From assembly GCA_008508345.1 (NCBI GenBank), contig QNGE01003042.1:31500-95499 (forward strand): DNA of 64,000 nt, in the 5' to 3' direction. Numbering within the stretch: the stretch's first letter is position 1; each line of letters opens with the position of its first letter. Source of the DNA: Paragonimus westermani. Taxonomy: Eukaryota; Platyhelminthes; Trematoda; Plagiorchiida; Troglotrematidae. Positions 35,319 to 48,846 of the stretch are shown here, piece after piece. The notes beneath the pieces are model-generated. The model worked only from the letters and a program-made list of their open reading frames with translations. It was not told where the DNA came from and ran no database searches. Position numbers and translations under genes: made by a program.

Positions 35319-35352
35319 GAGGAGGAGGAGGAGGAAGAAGAAGAAGAAGAGG
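35319..35352 (+). repeat. Purine-only GAG/GAA microsatellite
   Basis: GAG units pass into AAG units over 34 bases with no pyrimidine. Such mirror-like purine tracts can form triplex DNA, but nothing here shows that this one does. Confidence 0.7.
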
Positions 35353-38300
35353 ATCTTTCATCAGCTTGACGTTAGTACAAAGACATGCAGGTCGACTGCC
35401 AGATTTTATCGGAACTACGCATTGTATCGAGTATCTTCCAAACTTAAGTTCGTGGATGAATGCAGCTTGCATCCGGGTTTCACGGCTGTTAAGAAGTCAT
35501 ATAAGGGGAACTGGAAATTTTTCAAACTGAAGAATTGTGTGAACTCTGATCAACGTATCATCAGCAGCATGTTAGAAGATAGACAAAACCTCAACCCAAC
35601 ACAGGAAAAGACAGCAACACACGCGTTGTGTTCAAAACACGGATGATCGTAGGCTTCACATATTTATGCAGATGGACTGAGTTAAGATAGATCGTAGTCA
35701 TGGGCACATTATAAATCGGAACTTCACCATGATGTGTAAAGTTCATCCATCGAATAACGAACCCAATTTGAGCGATCTGGTGTGTGTTACCTTGTGGAAT
35801 AATGCAATATATTCGTCATAAGAAACTGGCACAGTCCGTCTTCAGATGTTTGCTAGAGTCTGGTATATGGAGGCTGCAATGAAAGCTGATGATAACCGAT
35901 GTCGTATTTATAATGAAAAGCTCGCCTGTACATTAGAGAAATTCCATAGCCGATTGATACAAGCGGTACCCAACTGAAGGTTTTCTACCTTATAGCTCGT
36001 TTTCTTTTCTATCACTGGTGGACAGTCATTTCATCCATGATAAATCAACTCAGGATGTAACTATTTTTCAAAAAACTCAGCTTTTGTGGGTTCTGTGTTT
36101 GAAGGTTGAACACTTGACGTGTTCTGTACGTGAACTAGCCTTGACGACGATTAACTGTGCTGGCTGTGATCTACATACCTTTACCCCGTCAAATGTAACG
36201 GTAACACATAAGTTCTCTAATAACAAACTCCTTACTGTCAACGGCCATCATTACTCTGGTAATCCAGCCGAACTGAGTTATATTGACTAATTGACATTGC
36301 CGTGTGGAAGCATTCGTTGTCAACATGCTTATAAATGTTTAATAACAAGCTTCCGACATGTTGCCGTCCATGAGTCATACGATTGAGAAAAATTTGACAA
36401 TACTGGCAACTGACGGGGGAGGGTGTTAAAGGTGCAACAATGATAAAGTTGATGCGAAAAAAACGATTAACTTAGCGAATTTGATGTGCAACCGTGAAAA
36501 AACCTGTAACTTCAGTGTTCACAATCACAGTCAATACTGCTTGCTATCACATAAGTTCATTCAGTTTTGAGGGTTTAAGCAAAATATCGTGAATAAAACA
36601 GGTTATTTGCAAATTGCCAATAATCCTTGTGAACCAAAATCGCTGGCCCTCAGCCGAACGCAAAAACCATCAGCTGGCATGGGATGAGTAGTCTCAGTCT
36701 AACTAAGGAAGCTTCATCTCAGGATTACTGATTAAACTTAATAAAACCGACACAGTTTCTCTCTGGAAAGTGACCGAAGAACTCGAGTACTAGTCGTCAA
36801 ACACTTTAGTTGAGCATTAAGTGGACACGGAACAAAATACTGCCAGAATATTTTTCTTCAAAATCAATCAGGCTATTAAACAGTAACGTAAAACCACTCA
36901 TGTGGATAGAGAATCAAATACATGTTAAACTTATGCCTACGACAAGTTATCATGGTGAAAGAACGGTTAGAAGGGGATCAAAAAAGAAACTAAGGTGTCC
37001 GGATCGTGGTATGCAAACCGGCGAAAATCATCACTTGCTGGTTTGGACACAAGATAGGTCTACACCTGTGTATGAGGTCACTTATCCGTACCACCGTGAA
37101 CCACTTGTGGCCAGCGGAGTTGCCAAGTTTTGAATCTGCTGGCGAATAATTCGATCTTTACTAAAATCCGTACTCTGACTGGTTTGGGATGATCAACCGA
37201 AAATTGGTATACTTTTCGTAGTACTTCTGGCATGTCTGCCTGATTAGGAAGATTTGACACGACAGCGATATAAGTTGATTTTGTGATTCCGATTTTGAAT
37301 CGAGCTGAATAATATCTCCCAATCTCTTTAGATCGGTTTCTAGTCATTCGGCGGATAGAATATCCTGTGCATCAGCAACACTTAAAAAACACGGGCAGTG
37401 TGTATCAGCAAGGCTTTTGAAATGAAATAACCCTAAAATGACTTAACTGGAAACCTTTGGTGAATGGTGTATATGTCATTCCACCTATTCAGGGACTACA
37501 CCTGCTTTGAACGGGATTAAGGCGAGTCCAGCTACCAACCTACGCAAGCCTCCTTCCTCAATAGCAGATCGCTCGGTAGGCCACCGGGCTTCGTTTGTCT
37601 TTCGCGGCGACATTACAAAACACCAAACCCGTTTGCCCGTACTCATCTTGAGTATGTTGCCCAAACAATATCGTCTATTTTTGCAGGTATAACAGTCATC
37701 TACAAATTGATGTTTACCAATCGGTTTTGACAAGCTGGTTAGTCTTATTAATATTAGTCAACCTATCGAACTTATGCAGATTGTCTGTGACCAGCACAGT
37801 AAAACGAAATGGTAACATCTCGCCATCTCCGTAGAATGGACAAAATGGACCCGATGTTTCAGGTGACGAATGTGACCATTTTTCCTAGACTCGCCTGAGA
37901 TTGTCCAATCAGGCTAGACTTGAATTGTTATATTAAACAGCCATAAGAATGAGTGTTCATTTGACCTCTCCGATATAGATGCAGTAGGGTAACTTATGCT
38001 CCACCGGTCACATTGTGGATTCGAGAACCTCAAATAAGCCTCAGAAGTTGTATGAGCAGTGATACCGTACAAATGAGCATAACAAGATGGACTGGTCCTA
38101 ACTGTAAGATGACCGGATATATAACACTGTGTTCTGTTCCGATGACAAATAAAAGGTGAGGTAGATATGAAGAGATTGAGGACGGTAAGTTAGCCCGTAG
38201 CCAATAAAGAGCTTTAAAACATTGAACCAGAAGGGAGCAAAAGGGACCGCAACTCACTGTAAACAAGCGAACTTATAAACCGAGCTTGGGTTGTTTGTAG

Positions 38301-41300
38301 AAAATGAAAAGATTATATACCTAAAACTAGGGAGACCAGAGCAGATGACCTACTAAATCCACCCAACTTGAAGCAGCAAGAGGTCTTAAAACATCGAACG
38401 CCATGGACAATTTCAGTTTTGGGATATTAACACTTTCCAATCACACCTGGTGAAGCCAAGTTCAGGCCTAAGCACCGGCCAAAATTGATTCGGACGCAGA
38501 ATAAGAGTAAATTTCTACGAAAATTAGATTTCGTTTTCACCCATTAAGCCTAGATGAGTCAACCAAATCGGAAGACATAAATTATTCAATACGGGCAATG
38601 GCCTTCGTACTGTCTGTGGTCCACAGCGAAACAAAATAAGTGTTAGGTGTTCAGCCGATTTTGTTTAAAAAGAGGTTTGATTTTGCGGAGTATTTACTAG
38701 GTTTCTGCCCGACATTAAGGCCACAGTCCGTTAACGCTGTTGGGGCAAAGCATCTGGTGGATATCTGCCTGACCATCAACCGCGCTGAACCCCACATTAC
38801 TAACATCTTTCCTCGCTTATTTGCTGGCCGATTTATTCCAACTGGAACTGGGGTGTGCTCGCGCACAGGCACGATCTTATCTAACGTGCCATCTGCCCTG
38901 ATGCAACCATCGGTCTACAACACCAAACCTTTGCCGATCCTTAGCTTAGGGGGTACAGTGACTACAGCACCCCGCTGGGTGTAACGACGCCGGACCGATA
39001 GGCTGTTGAGAACACGCCGATGACCGGACGGGTATCTTACATGTCAAGCCATCGAGAGGGCGGGTTTTCGGTGTGCGCACACATAACACGGATGTGTGGA
39101 GGTTATTCTGCAGGCTTCGGTCAATCCGACTGTAACACGAAGCTCAAACCTCCAGCTACAACTCTCTGCAGTCTATTCTCTGGCAAGCTCAGTGAGTTGG
39201 ATTGGCTGCAAGCTGCAAATCAAAGGTTTGACTTTTAAGTTTCCGTAATGTTTCAGATAAATTATGACTACTCTCTAACTGTAAGTAACATGACTGCTTC
39301 AGATTTACCAGTGTTGTCTGCTTGTGGGTGTTCACACCGAAGGAGCCATTGGCAGCCGTTAGTAATATTTTCTGTTTTTGTTGCTGACAGCTGTTTCGTT
39401 CACAGTGTCAGCTGCAAAGGTATATTATCAACACACGTCCTGAGCAGTGAGACGGTGGTTCAGCTTGGGAATGAACAGTTGGGCAGCAGTTCATCATGCG
39501 GAGCACATCTAGTCCAAGATATCACACAAAATTGGCTACGGGGAGCGAATCGACTCACCGCTGGCTATGATTGTGCATCCTTTCAGACCCCAAGGAACAT
39601 TTCGACGGAGTTTCAGATTAACGTCAGTGAAATGCCAAAATGTAAAGTAACAGTAAATCGAACCACCAGCATCTGTTGTAAAGAACCGACCATAAACCTG
39701 ATTAAAAATGTGGGCGAATTATATACATTTTAGTGAACGATATGACTGTTTGTTAGCGTACAACGTGGGATTATGAAATGTACAGCTCTTCGCGGTTTAT
39801 CTTGTTGATGTTAATTCGAGTCTACCTATCCAGAAAACACTTAGTGCCTACTTGCCTGTATGTGTGTTTGGGTCCTTGTATTATAGGCTGTCTGTTGTGT
39901 GCAGAGTGGAAAAGCTGTCAACCCTTCCATTTGTCGATCATAAGCACTTTCTGTGTAACATCCCTCTCTTTCCTACCGTTTCCATTTTTATAACCACTGA
40001 ACCATCGCCGTTTGAACCTTGAAGTTCTTTCATACAGCATACTTTGTCACAGATTGCCTGGATCACACTTTATATGCGCACGATTTCGTAGACTCTGTCA
40101 TGATCTTCTTCATCACCAACTTCCAATTTGAATAACCTGTACAAATTTACCCACAGTGACGAGAACCGTCTTGGGCGTGGTTGTCTCACTATCATCCCTT
40201 CCATCAACGTGCTAAATACAACGCATTCGTGGCTACTTTGAGATTGTACACAATCATTCGATAATTCTTCATTGTATTGCTGCTACCGACTACAGTGAAA
40301 CAGTGACCACGTGTTTCAAGTCAGTTCGAATCAATACTGTTTTATATAACCCCAGAAGTGAATTTTTAACTTTTTCCGTAGCACAACTTCGGCTGATGAA
40401 GGACATGCAATTAAGTGTGTCTGGATCACACAAATAAATGTAGGCACATAAACTTCGAGGGGGATTTGAGAAAAACGGTTCTAATCGGCATCAGTTGTGA
40501 AGGGAATCTTGTCGGTTTGTACAGAAGTGAAAAGAAATGGGGTACAATGGAAGGATATTAGAACTAGTTGCGTCCAACTAAACGTTCTAATGAGTTTTGA
40601 CACAAATGCATTATCCTAATAAATGGGATGGGTTGTGTCAGGTGAAATCGTTGTTGAAAAATGTTGGTACCTTAAGAAATCATGAGAAAAAGTAAAGTAA
40701 GCGAAATTTTCGAAGAGAATGTCACTGCAATGAGATGAGCTTTTTGGGGACCCAACAAAAAGTTCAGTGCTTTCTACAACAAATCAGGTAAACCAACGGG
40801 GGAACAGTGTATCTACATGGGGACACACAAGCCATAATAAATTGACAAATTAAGTGGCAGAGAATGTGGGAGACAAAGTAACCGCCGGACATCAAACGAA
40901 AGCCTGCGGGCTTTGGTGAAAAAATCATCGTGGTGTTACTTGAAGCACTTCTCATACATTTATCTCATATGGTCCAAAGGTCTGTTATTCACATATAATG
41001 AGAAACATGCACTGGAAAACTTCTCATATTAATTCATTTCTGTGGGTGGAAGCAAAATGTCAGCGCATGTGGATGTGTTAAGAACCAGACTGCCAGTCTG
41101 TGACTAGCTTACTAGCTCAGAAAAACGGCCAAGAAAGATGCGAGAAAAAGTCTAGTTGGGTGTTAAGTGCTCCACATCATATAATCCGTATGTCTGATTA
41201 CAGATGTGTGATGATATGGATGTAGTATGAAGTGAAAATACGAGGGGGAAGATTAGGCCCCGTAGAACACCAATACCAGTGATGAGTCCCACTCTAAGTT

Positions 41301-41716
41301 AAGTTGTTTCGATCCGATTCATATATTCTACAAGGTCTGAGTTGATTCAACCTTGACGACATAGAAAGAGGTAGTCCGCACGATACAGAATGGTATACTC
41401 ACCTTCCTTCTGCTGTGGATGATATAAATTTTAGGTCGGTAAAACCGACTCCATACTGTTTTGGGCCTTGTAACTTCCTTCCGGTTCATATTGAGGTGCA
41501 GTGTTCCTCTTTGTAACCGGCGCTTTCAGGAAGTCGTATGCACTTTTAGTGAAGCTACATCAGTAGTAAGTCCTGAAATCTCGTGATCAGTAAAGGCAGT
41601 CTTCGTTGTGTTGAAACTGCGGAGGGTTCGTCAGAGATGAGACCCACTAGGAAGTAAGAAACTTCAGATTGTCTATGTTACCCAGACTGTGGGCCTGGTC
41701 ACATACATAGCTGGGA

Positions 41717-41945
41717 ATTTTCAAGTTGTTCATCACTCACATTTGATCGCAGCATTTGCATTCGAATAGACTTTCCAGTCAACCTCTTTCAAAAAGAAGG
41801 AAGGATATGCACTACTGACGAGCTCTAATGAGAGTGAAACTCGAGTCTAGTGCTTCTTTTCGAAAGAGGCTGGCTGGGAGGTCTATCTGAATGCGAATGC
41901 TGCGATCAACTGTGATTGATGAACAACTTGAAAATAAACCAAATT
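41717..41945 (+). mobile_element. Foldback hammerhead element with 83-bp inverted arms
   Basis: Left arm 41,717-41,799 and right arm 41,853-41,935 are reverse complements of each other, equal in length with no indel and about 10 mismatches by my count (about 88% identity). The right arm is the normal tail of the hammerhead SINE family; the left arm is an inverted copy of that tail. Between them lie nine unpaired bases (GAAGGATAT) and a complete hammerhead. Transcribed from the plus strand, the arms would extend ribozyme helix I into a very long hairpin. There is no tRNA-like head. Instead the inverted tail is joined at the AAGGATATGCAC segment, which lies just inside the head-ribozyme junction in tRNA-headed copies. 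Confidence 0.85.
41809..41853 (+). ncRNA. Complete type I hammerhead ribozyme
   Basis: All parts are present in order: helix I strand GCACTA (41,809-41,814), CTGACGA (41,815-41,821, matching CUGANGA), stem II GCTCT-AATG-AGAGT (41,822-41,835, five pairs including one G-U), GAAA (41,836-41,839), a short helix III and the cleavage triplet GTC (41,845-41,847), then helix I strand TAGTGC (41,848-41,853), the exact complement of GCACTA. Predicted cleavage is after C41847. Helix III has only three pairs around a two-base loop. Such minimal helices III are known from hammerheads in metazoan retroelements, some of which act as dimers. Every nucleotide known to be essential is conserved. Confidence 0.85.
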
Positions 41946-44100
41946 TAGCTGAGAATGCCAAATGTAAGTAGGTTCATCGGTAGCTTGAATGTTGCTGCTG
42001 GTTGAATAAGTTTTTTCCGAAGTAATGAAACAACGGACATCACCTTGCTCCGTTACAACTCAATTGTTTGTTTGCAAGTTGCAAACACAGTGACTTTGCT
42101 CGTTTTAGCCCAGACACAGGGGTTTAAAGAAGTAAGTCCAACCCCTTTCAAATAAGTTCGAAATTGCCCGTTTCCAAGAACGCGCGTTTCGATTACTCGA
42201 TGTGTTAGGTTACACTTTCAGATAATCGTTTATCAGTTGATGACATTACTTGAAGTATGCTAAGCCATGTGATTCCCAAGTTGGCTGGAAGCACCGAAAT
42301 TTCTCTTAAAGCCACTACTTTCCAGAAATAGAATCAACGGTTTACAGTAATTTTACATTTTCACATCATTCGTGGTAAAAATTCAACACTTACTATAATT
42401 ATTGCCACAGAAATGGTTTGTATTATACAAAGTAGGTTTCCAAACTCCGACTTTGAGTTTACTTATATCTTTTCGCATTTATCTGTAAGACGACAAGGTG
42501 TTTCGGCGTGCATTCTTGAGTTGTAAACAGTGCTCTGTTTTCAGACACTTGTCAGATGGATAATTTCATGACCATTGGTCTCTAGTGTACACCAAGAATA
42601 CTGGAATTACACAGCCTCTCGCTTTCAGAGGTTCTTAAATTTTATAATTAGTCCGCTTCATTTAGTTGTTTTGTCCAGGTCAGTTCACCAACATCTGTTA
42701 CATACCATTCACCGTTCCCGTTCTCTTTTCTCTTGACACACCTACTCAGTAGTGGCTGAATGAGGTTGTTCTACAGATACTGAGTGTTGTAACCGGTCGA
42801 AATCAATTTGACCTCGTAGCCCTTCAGTAACGGATTAATGGCTATATTCACAAAATTCCATGTTAGCAAAATAAAAACATGGAACATACGATTATCTTTG
42901 TTAACTATTCGCTAATTACCTGAGTAAGGTAACTGTTATTTTTATCGATTTTAGACCTTTCAGCCAAAATCTGAGGCCAAATGTGTTTAGACACAGTCAC
43001 AATACCACCAGTGCATTTTTGGAACTGTTTTGTCCAATTTATAGTTGAAACTTGAACTCATGCATTGCCGACAAGCGAATTCTGTCATGGGTGCACCAGA
43101 CAGGTCAAACACAATACCAAATATGATGCGTCATTTCTCTGAGAATCAGTAGCTCACATGACATGCAGAGGAGTACTCAAAAGCGGTTTGTAGTGCTGTA
43201 AGATAATTTCCCACATACTTTGCATTTTTGATTGTAATGTCTTCTTATCCACTTTTTGGCCATCAAAAAATCTGTTGACTCACTTCAGACTAGCGTGAAA
43301 GACGGAAGTCCCGATAACACTGGAACTCCTTCCAATCGAGAAGTGGCGTTTATGGCTCAAAAACACTCAATACCGGAGTCTAATGAGAAACCTAATGGAT
43401 AGCCTTATCTGTGACGCAACACCTGTATCCGAAAGAAAACGTTTAATTACTGACTCGGGTACCCTAGACAAGAAGGCAGGGTCACTAAGATTTGCTTATA
43501 CACTGGAGAGATGCTGTGCATCTACTGTTAAGGGGCACAATGGCCAAATTGCAGTTGGTAAGTGTGAAAACACATCGAAATCAACTACGACGAGACTAAG
43601 TGTCCATTGCATTTAGTCTCGCTCAGTACGTATCAAGAGAGTTATCGACAAAAGCGAGTGGCGAGAGCTTCCTTGTCAAACACTTCCAAAAGTCGGGTCT
43701 TGTTAGCGATTTCATTAGACACTCACAATAATTCGTCGAAATGTTGATCTGTGAATTTCTATAACTGCTCTGTGACTCATTTAGTGACAGCAGTGAAACA
43801 GAGTGAATAGTGGTGTTGCAATAGGTTATACACGATAAGTCTGCAAACATAATCAGACCGCCTCCAAACGTTCACGTTTACGATGCGGTCTTATTGAGTG
43901 ATCGTGAATCCTTAAACCCAGATAGAATGCATTGTAATTCTCAGTGCTTCCTCGTTCTAGAGTACGGATAACTGGGCTGACGCACTTCATCATCTAAACA
44001 GTTAGCAGTAAATAACCATTAAATATTGACTTTCTGGCCTCCAAGTTACATCTCTCAATAGCCCACCTAGGCCAACTCATGAAGCATCCACTCCAGCATC
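41946..44100. other. Non-coding stretch, nothing recognised
   Basis: No gene or repeat family recognised on either strand. Confidence 0.35.
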
Positions 44101-46861
44101 TGGATTTTCACAGGCGTCGTTTCGAATCGTTGTATGACTGACCAAGTCCTAATGGTTCATCTTTCTGTTAGCCGCAAACTTTCGGATGGTGTCAGGTTTC
44201 ACGTAGACCGGCAACGGAAAACTAGATCGGATCTTCGTGAGTTGTATAGTACTTCAAAGTATTGCTCACTCAAGATAAACCTAAATTTCGTATGTTGCTT
44301 CAACATTCACTTTAACTGCGCGAACAAAGATGAGACGCAGCCGTCGTCTTGCGTGAAGGTGGTAACACGAGCAACCAGCCCGTCCAAATTCCAAGGAGAT
44401 AATCGATACGGAAAGACAGGGGTAGGCTCATGGTAACGGTACTGTTGTAACCTTCTGCAAGTGATTTTGTAACATTCCTGTATCTCGTCTCAACAGACTG
44501 AAGAATATCCGAGGTGTATACACCGCGACAAACCGGTCCGTTATTGGCCTATCGGAAACCTGAAAACGATGAAATTAATACATAAGGTATGATTGTATAC
44601 CATCTCGATTGCCAGTGTGAAAATACCTGTAGTGAAGCCGTTTGTTTTGAGAACCGGCTTGGGAAATCTGCTGCACATGATCCGATTCTTCTGAGCCCGC
44701 CATACGTTGTGCATTTTAAACAATTATCTTGCCGTCTGATCCGTGTGACCACGCCTCACTGGTCAGTGGCCGTTTACGTATCGACCTCTTTCAGAGACTG
44801 ACCTCCAAAGTTTTTTCGCAAGTATTACTCATGGGTGGTGTTAGTTGCCTTGAGATTTCCTCCGGCACCACTGAAGCTTATGTCTAACCTGCATCATCCG
44901 CTTTCGAGTTCTGTGGTGAAGCAATGAACTCTCCCTTGGTCGAAAATATCAGAGGGGTCATACGGTGGGGATCTCACATGAACCTTCAAGGCCAGATTGT
45001 AGTCTAAGCAATAAAAACCTGTGGTTACTGACCTGCAACTTAATACTTGTCTTGGCTGTAGTGGCTGTAGGTGAAGAACAAACAAAGAACATTTTCAGAG
45101 CGGGATGGATAACGCTTACCAAATGACTCGGCGATATATGTTGGCTTGTTTTCTTAGCCTACCCATCACTCGATGATCATCGGTAGTTTATTGTGGTTGC
45201 CGTTCTTAAAGCCATTAACAAGTACGTAGCGATCAAGCAACCTAGATGACCCAGGTACGAAATCTTGTCTCGGCGATGCTTAAGGTGTTTACTAACAGCA
45301 AACAGGTCAACTTGGAACATGCATCAGTTGGAGGAAGCTGTGAACACATACGACGAATGTTCTACAGCTCGTAACCAGATGTACAGATCAACCAGCTACA
45401 CAAGATCAGTGTATACATCTTCATATATGTATATATGCGTATGTATCGTACCATTATGAGACACACATTGGATTCCGAATACTGTCTTGGTTCGATTTCT
45501 GCTCTGGTGCTAGATAATTGCGTACCACGCAGTTAGCAAGGTCACTCCGTAAACTTTATAATCAGTCACTCTGAGAATTTAAACTCTCTAATGCTTGGAA
45601 GGTGTACACAACCGTCCATCTTTAAAGCAACAGCTGCAACGAGCCCGCTAATCACAGGCCAGCTGCATTGTCACAAGTCGCCCCAATGGTCATGAACAAC
45701 TTGACTGATTACCAGTTACCTAAGCATTTCATTCCGCTTGCAATGTTGCCTGAGAGTCACCGCAGATTTTGAAAGCGGTTTTCGAATGTTGTTAATTTAC
45801 TTGCTCCTCGAGAAAAGCATACAAGACTGTTGATGAAAGTAAACAAATGGACGTGGCTTTTCTATTCTTCTCTATGACCAATGAACTGTCTGGGTGTAGC
45901 TCTGAAATTATGGTATAGAAAACCCGCTAACCTTTTTGCACATCTTTTACCCCTGAGATCATCACTCTAACGCCAAACGGAAAGGGACTCTTTAAACTTG
46001 TACTGAGCGTCCAGCGGAGTGCTGCAGGTTTTCATATGATGACCTCTAGTGTTTTATTTGTGTTCGAAGTTCCACTGGTTTACACTACCCCACTGGTATT
46101 TTATACATACGGCATTTGCTTGAAAATGAGAAGCCACAGAGTGATCTGAGCAAAGTACACTGCTGGATCACAGATAACCGGCTCAAAATGAACACGGCCT
46201 AATATGAAATGATACGCCTCCATCATTCGGATTGCATAAAGTATCTTCTGAAAAGCGAAAATTAGGTGCCATCACATGTGAGCCCTACTTGGGGACGGTT
46301 GTGTTAAGTGACCTCGGCTTGTTTCAGAACAGTGCGGCAACTGTTGGCAAAACCAGCTCGGTACTTGGAAACCTCATCAGACCCCTTGAGCGGTTTTACT
46401 CAGACCGTTTCATTATGTTCACTTAGCTAGTGCGCTTCCATCTTCAGCTCAGAATCAAAGATTTTCGTCCTTACATCGTAACCGGAATAGCTGTTGTTGA
46501 GAAAGGACAACGCAGAGATATGGAACGGGATACGACACTGCGTTCTTTGCCATACACAGATGGATTGCTTAAGTCGGGGCAGTTCTCAATAGTTTACCAA
46601 CAAATCAACAGAGACTGGATATTAATATACACTATCCTGCACCAACCCTAACATTTCTAAAAACTGACAGTTATGGTGAACGAAAATCACCACCTCAGAG
46701 GTACCTCGCCAAAACCACATCAAACGAACTGTCTGACTTGCGCAGAGCACTCTCTGTGCGTCCGACTGTGCCTAATCCGGAATAACCAATCAGAGTCTGT
46801 TGTAACCGCCTCATTGGGAGTTGTCTTCAAGTGCAGACGACGCACCCATTCGCGATACTGA
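44100..46861 (+). pseudogene. Old CR1-like LINE remnant, clearest at its 3' end
   Basis: The 3' half is well supported in one plus-strand frame from 46,232 to 46,861, despite stops at 46,424 and about 46,649. VVLSDLGLFQNSA matches the EKDLGV block, LVRFHLQL matches LVRPHLEY, VVEKGQRRD and LRSLPYTDGLL match VLEKVQRRA and LRSLPYEERL, and INRDWILIYTILH matches LRGDLILTYKILH. HLRGTSPK and SEVV-type ESVVTASL close it. Upstream in another frame DLSKVHCWITDNRLKMNT (about 46,142-46,195) is the segment after the palm. EVPLVYTTPLVFYTYGICL (about 46,065-46,120) is a worn GVPQGSVLGPxLF block. The FADD segment between them is missing. Weak blocks at about 45,310-45,400 (linker, W...Y...ARN) and 44,134-44,260 (possible endonuclease) sit roughly where a CR1 ORF2 would place them. 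Differs in sequence from the LINE at 3-7 kb. Confidence 0.65.
45411..45447. repeat. TATG/TATA low-complexity tract
   Basis: Alternating TA, TG and CA steps over about 37 bases, inside the presumed linker of the old CR1-like copy, where it may have grown after insertion. Confidence 0.4.
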
Positions 46862-48846
46862 ACTGATTTATCAGAAAGCTTGAACAACGGAATCAGTGTG
46901 TTGGCATGAAAATGCTGCCGATCTTTCAATGCTGATGCTAGTCAGCTCTAGGTGCAGTTCCAGTGTCATGTGCTTGATAGGCGGCGGCTGGCTTTCTATG
47001 CCGCTCACTGTCTTCTGGCTTTCCTCTTCGTGGTTATGCTACTTTCTACCGTCTAAATCTAAGACAAACTTCCGATGTATCTTTACTTTCTGAGTCATCC
47101 GACACAAATTCCAGTGTACCTAGACATTCCCAGTATCTTCTCATCTATAAACTTCTTATGAGTCATATAGAGCACTCGTTTCAAAAAGAGACTTCACCGC
47201 GTAATCTACATCACGTCCGCAATTTAGTGACTGTTGTAACTTACACCTACGCAATTCGAGAAAGTCATTTTTCAAAATCCAAACACACTGGAGTGTTACA
47301 CTTACTTAGTTGAAAGCATTCTCGTTCCGTTAGGTCTGCAACATACATATGGAAATTTTGTGTACGCGTGACCTCAAAGTTTACTAAACATTTTTGTTTC
47401 GACTGGATTTAATTCACTGGAGAGAGAATACGACTCAATCGGAGAAATCTTAGTGGTACGCAAAATATGATCTATCAAAAGCGGTCCAGTAGATGAATAA
47501 ATAACGTGAATTAAAGGAAAAAGACACCGCTCACTGGGAGTTTATTTCCCCTATACTGAATAAACGCAGTCTTCGATATACTCGACATCTTGAGATGACA
47601 ATGGCGGTGAGAGGGGCATCGAGTTGTTCTTGTTAAATTAACTCATTTGCAGGGAACTAAGACCATTCACTTGATGCGTGGGCAGTGAAAAATAGAGTGT
47701 ACTCAAAGATATCTTCGAGTGCAGTTTAGATGTAATTGCGTACACCAGCGGAGTCCAGTTTTATCACACTGACCTTTTCAGACAGGCCCCAAGCGAGTAC
47801 TGGATACCGCTTGGTTTGAGAGCACAGTAATCGCCACGCAAACTTCATTCATCAGTAGTCGTTTCTTATACCGCTTGCAGTGGAGGCGACAAGTCACTGC
47901 TTCAAGGCTGAATATTGTTCTGCCCAAGCGAACGCCAAAACTCAGACCGCATTTTCTAGAGCCTCCCAGGATCTAGAAATCGAGGTCGAATTCACACGGG
48001 TGCTATACAGGTCGAGTTACGAATCTACGCTGAAAGTACGAACACTTCAAGTTTACATTCATCTTCATACATTTTCTGATGTGACAAACTTTGTCAAATT
48101 GAACATCAACAGTTTACTTTTTACTGGAAATATGTTGGTATAATCCTAGCGTAGCCATTCTGACGGACAGTACATTTGTGGTCATTTCCATGACTTGATC
48201 TATGGAATTCATTGATACGCAACTTGGTCCACCCGTACCACGTCCCGAACTTCCTATGTCGCACATGATCTAAGTCAAGTAACCAAGCAACCGTGGGATA
48301 ACTACACACAGTCACAAGTTGAGGTGATTCGGATTCCAGTGAAGATTTGACTTACAGCTTCAGCTTCAGCACTTCAGACAAAATGATGAGGTAGCTATAG
48401 GAAGTTCTGGTGGATCAACACTATCGGACGTTTTCATGCGAAATCTTAAGCAAAAAACTGATAGCCGCATTGCGAACGCGAAAATCATTGAACGAGTTTT
48501 GCATGCACCGGGTCAGTTCCATTCTAATTTGTCGGCTGCATGGGGAGCCAGGTGAAATTGATCGTTTGGTCTACTTACAATTACGGTTACAGAGAATGTT
48601 TAACATTCTGGTTATTACATTTCAGCGTGGGTAGACCATTCTTTAAAATGATTGAATTTCACACTTTGTGGAGACGTTTCTTCTTCACGCACATTCATCC
48701 GAACCCCATGTGAAGTAGGTGAGAAGGGAGAAAGAGTTTTCACAAGTACTTTTGCGGGTAAACAATTGATTCCGTCTTTCAGCAAACCACATGCGAAAGA
48801 AATAAGACGAGGGATTCTTCAGCAACAACTCCGAATAGAAATATAT
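46862..48846. other. Non-coding stretch, nothing recognised
   Basis: The first part is probably the 3' UTR of the CR1-like remnant. An 87-codon frame at 47,880-48,143 shows no motif. Confidence 0.35.

Larger units (their letters stand above)
31766..41716. other. Long gene-free stretch with simple repeats
   Basis: About 10 kb without recognisable genes. It holds a possible tRNA-derived segment (32.37-32.44 kb), a 21-base palindrome at 33,949 and a purine tract at 35,319. Open frames at 36.8, 38.6 and 39.2 kb (107-161 codons) show no motif, and such lengths are expected by chance in this much DNA. Confidence 0.35.

Noticed and set aside
39248..39733. 161-codon plus-strand open frame
   Set aside because: No recognisable domain; about one such frame is expected by chance in 64 kb.
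45480..45545. GGTTCGATTTC as a tRNA B box
   Set aside because: No A box at a suitable distance and no cloverleaf; it also lies inside the presumed old CR1-like copy.
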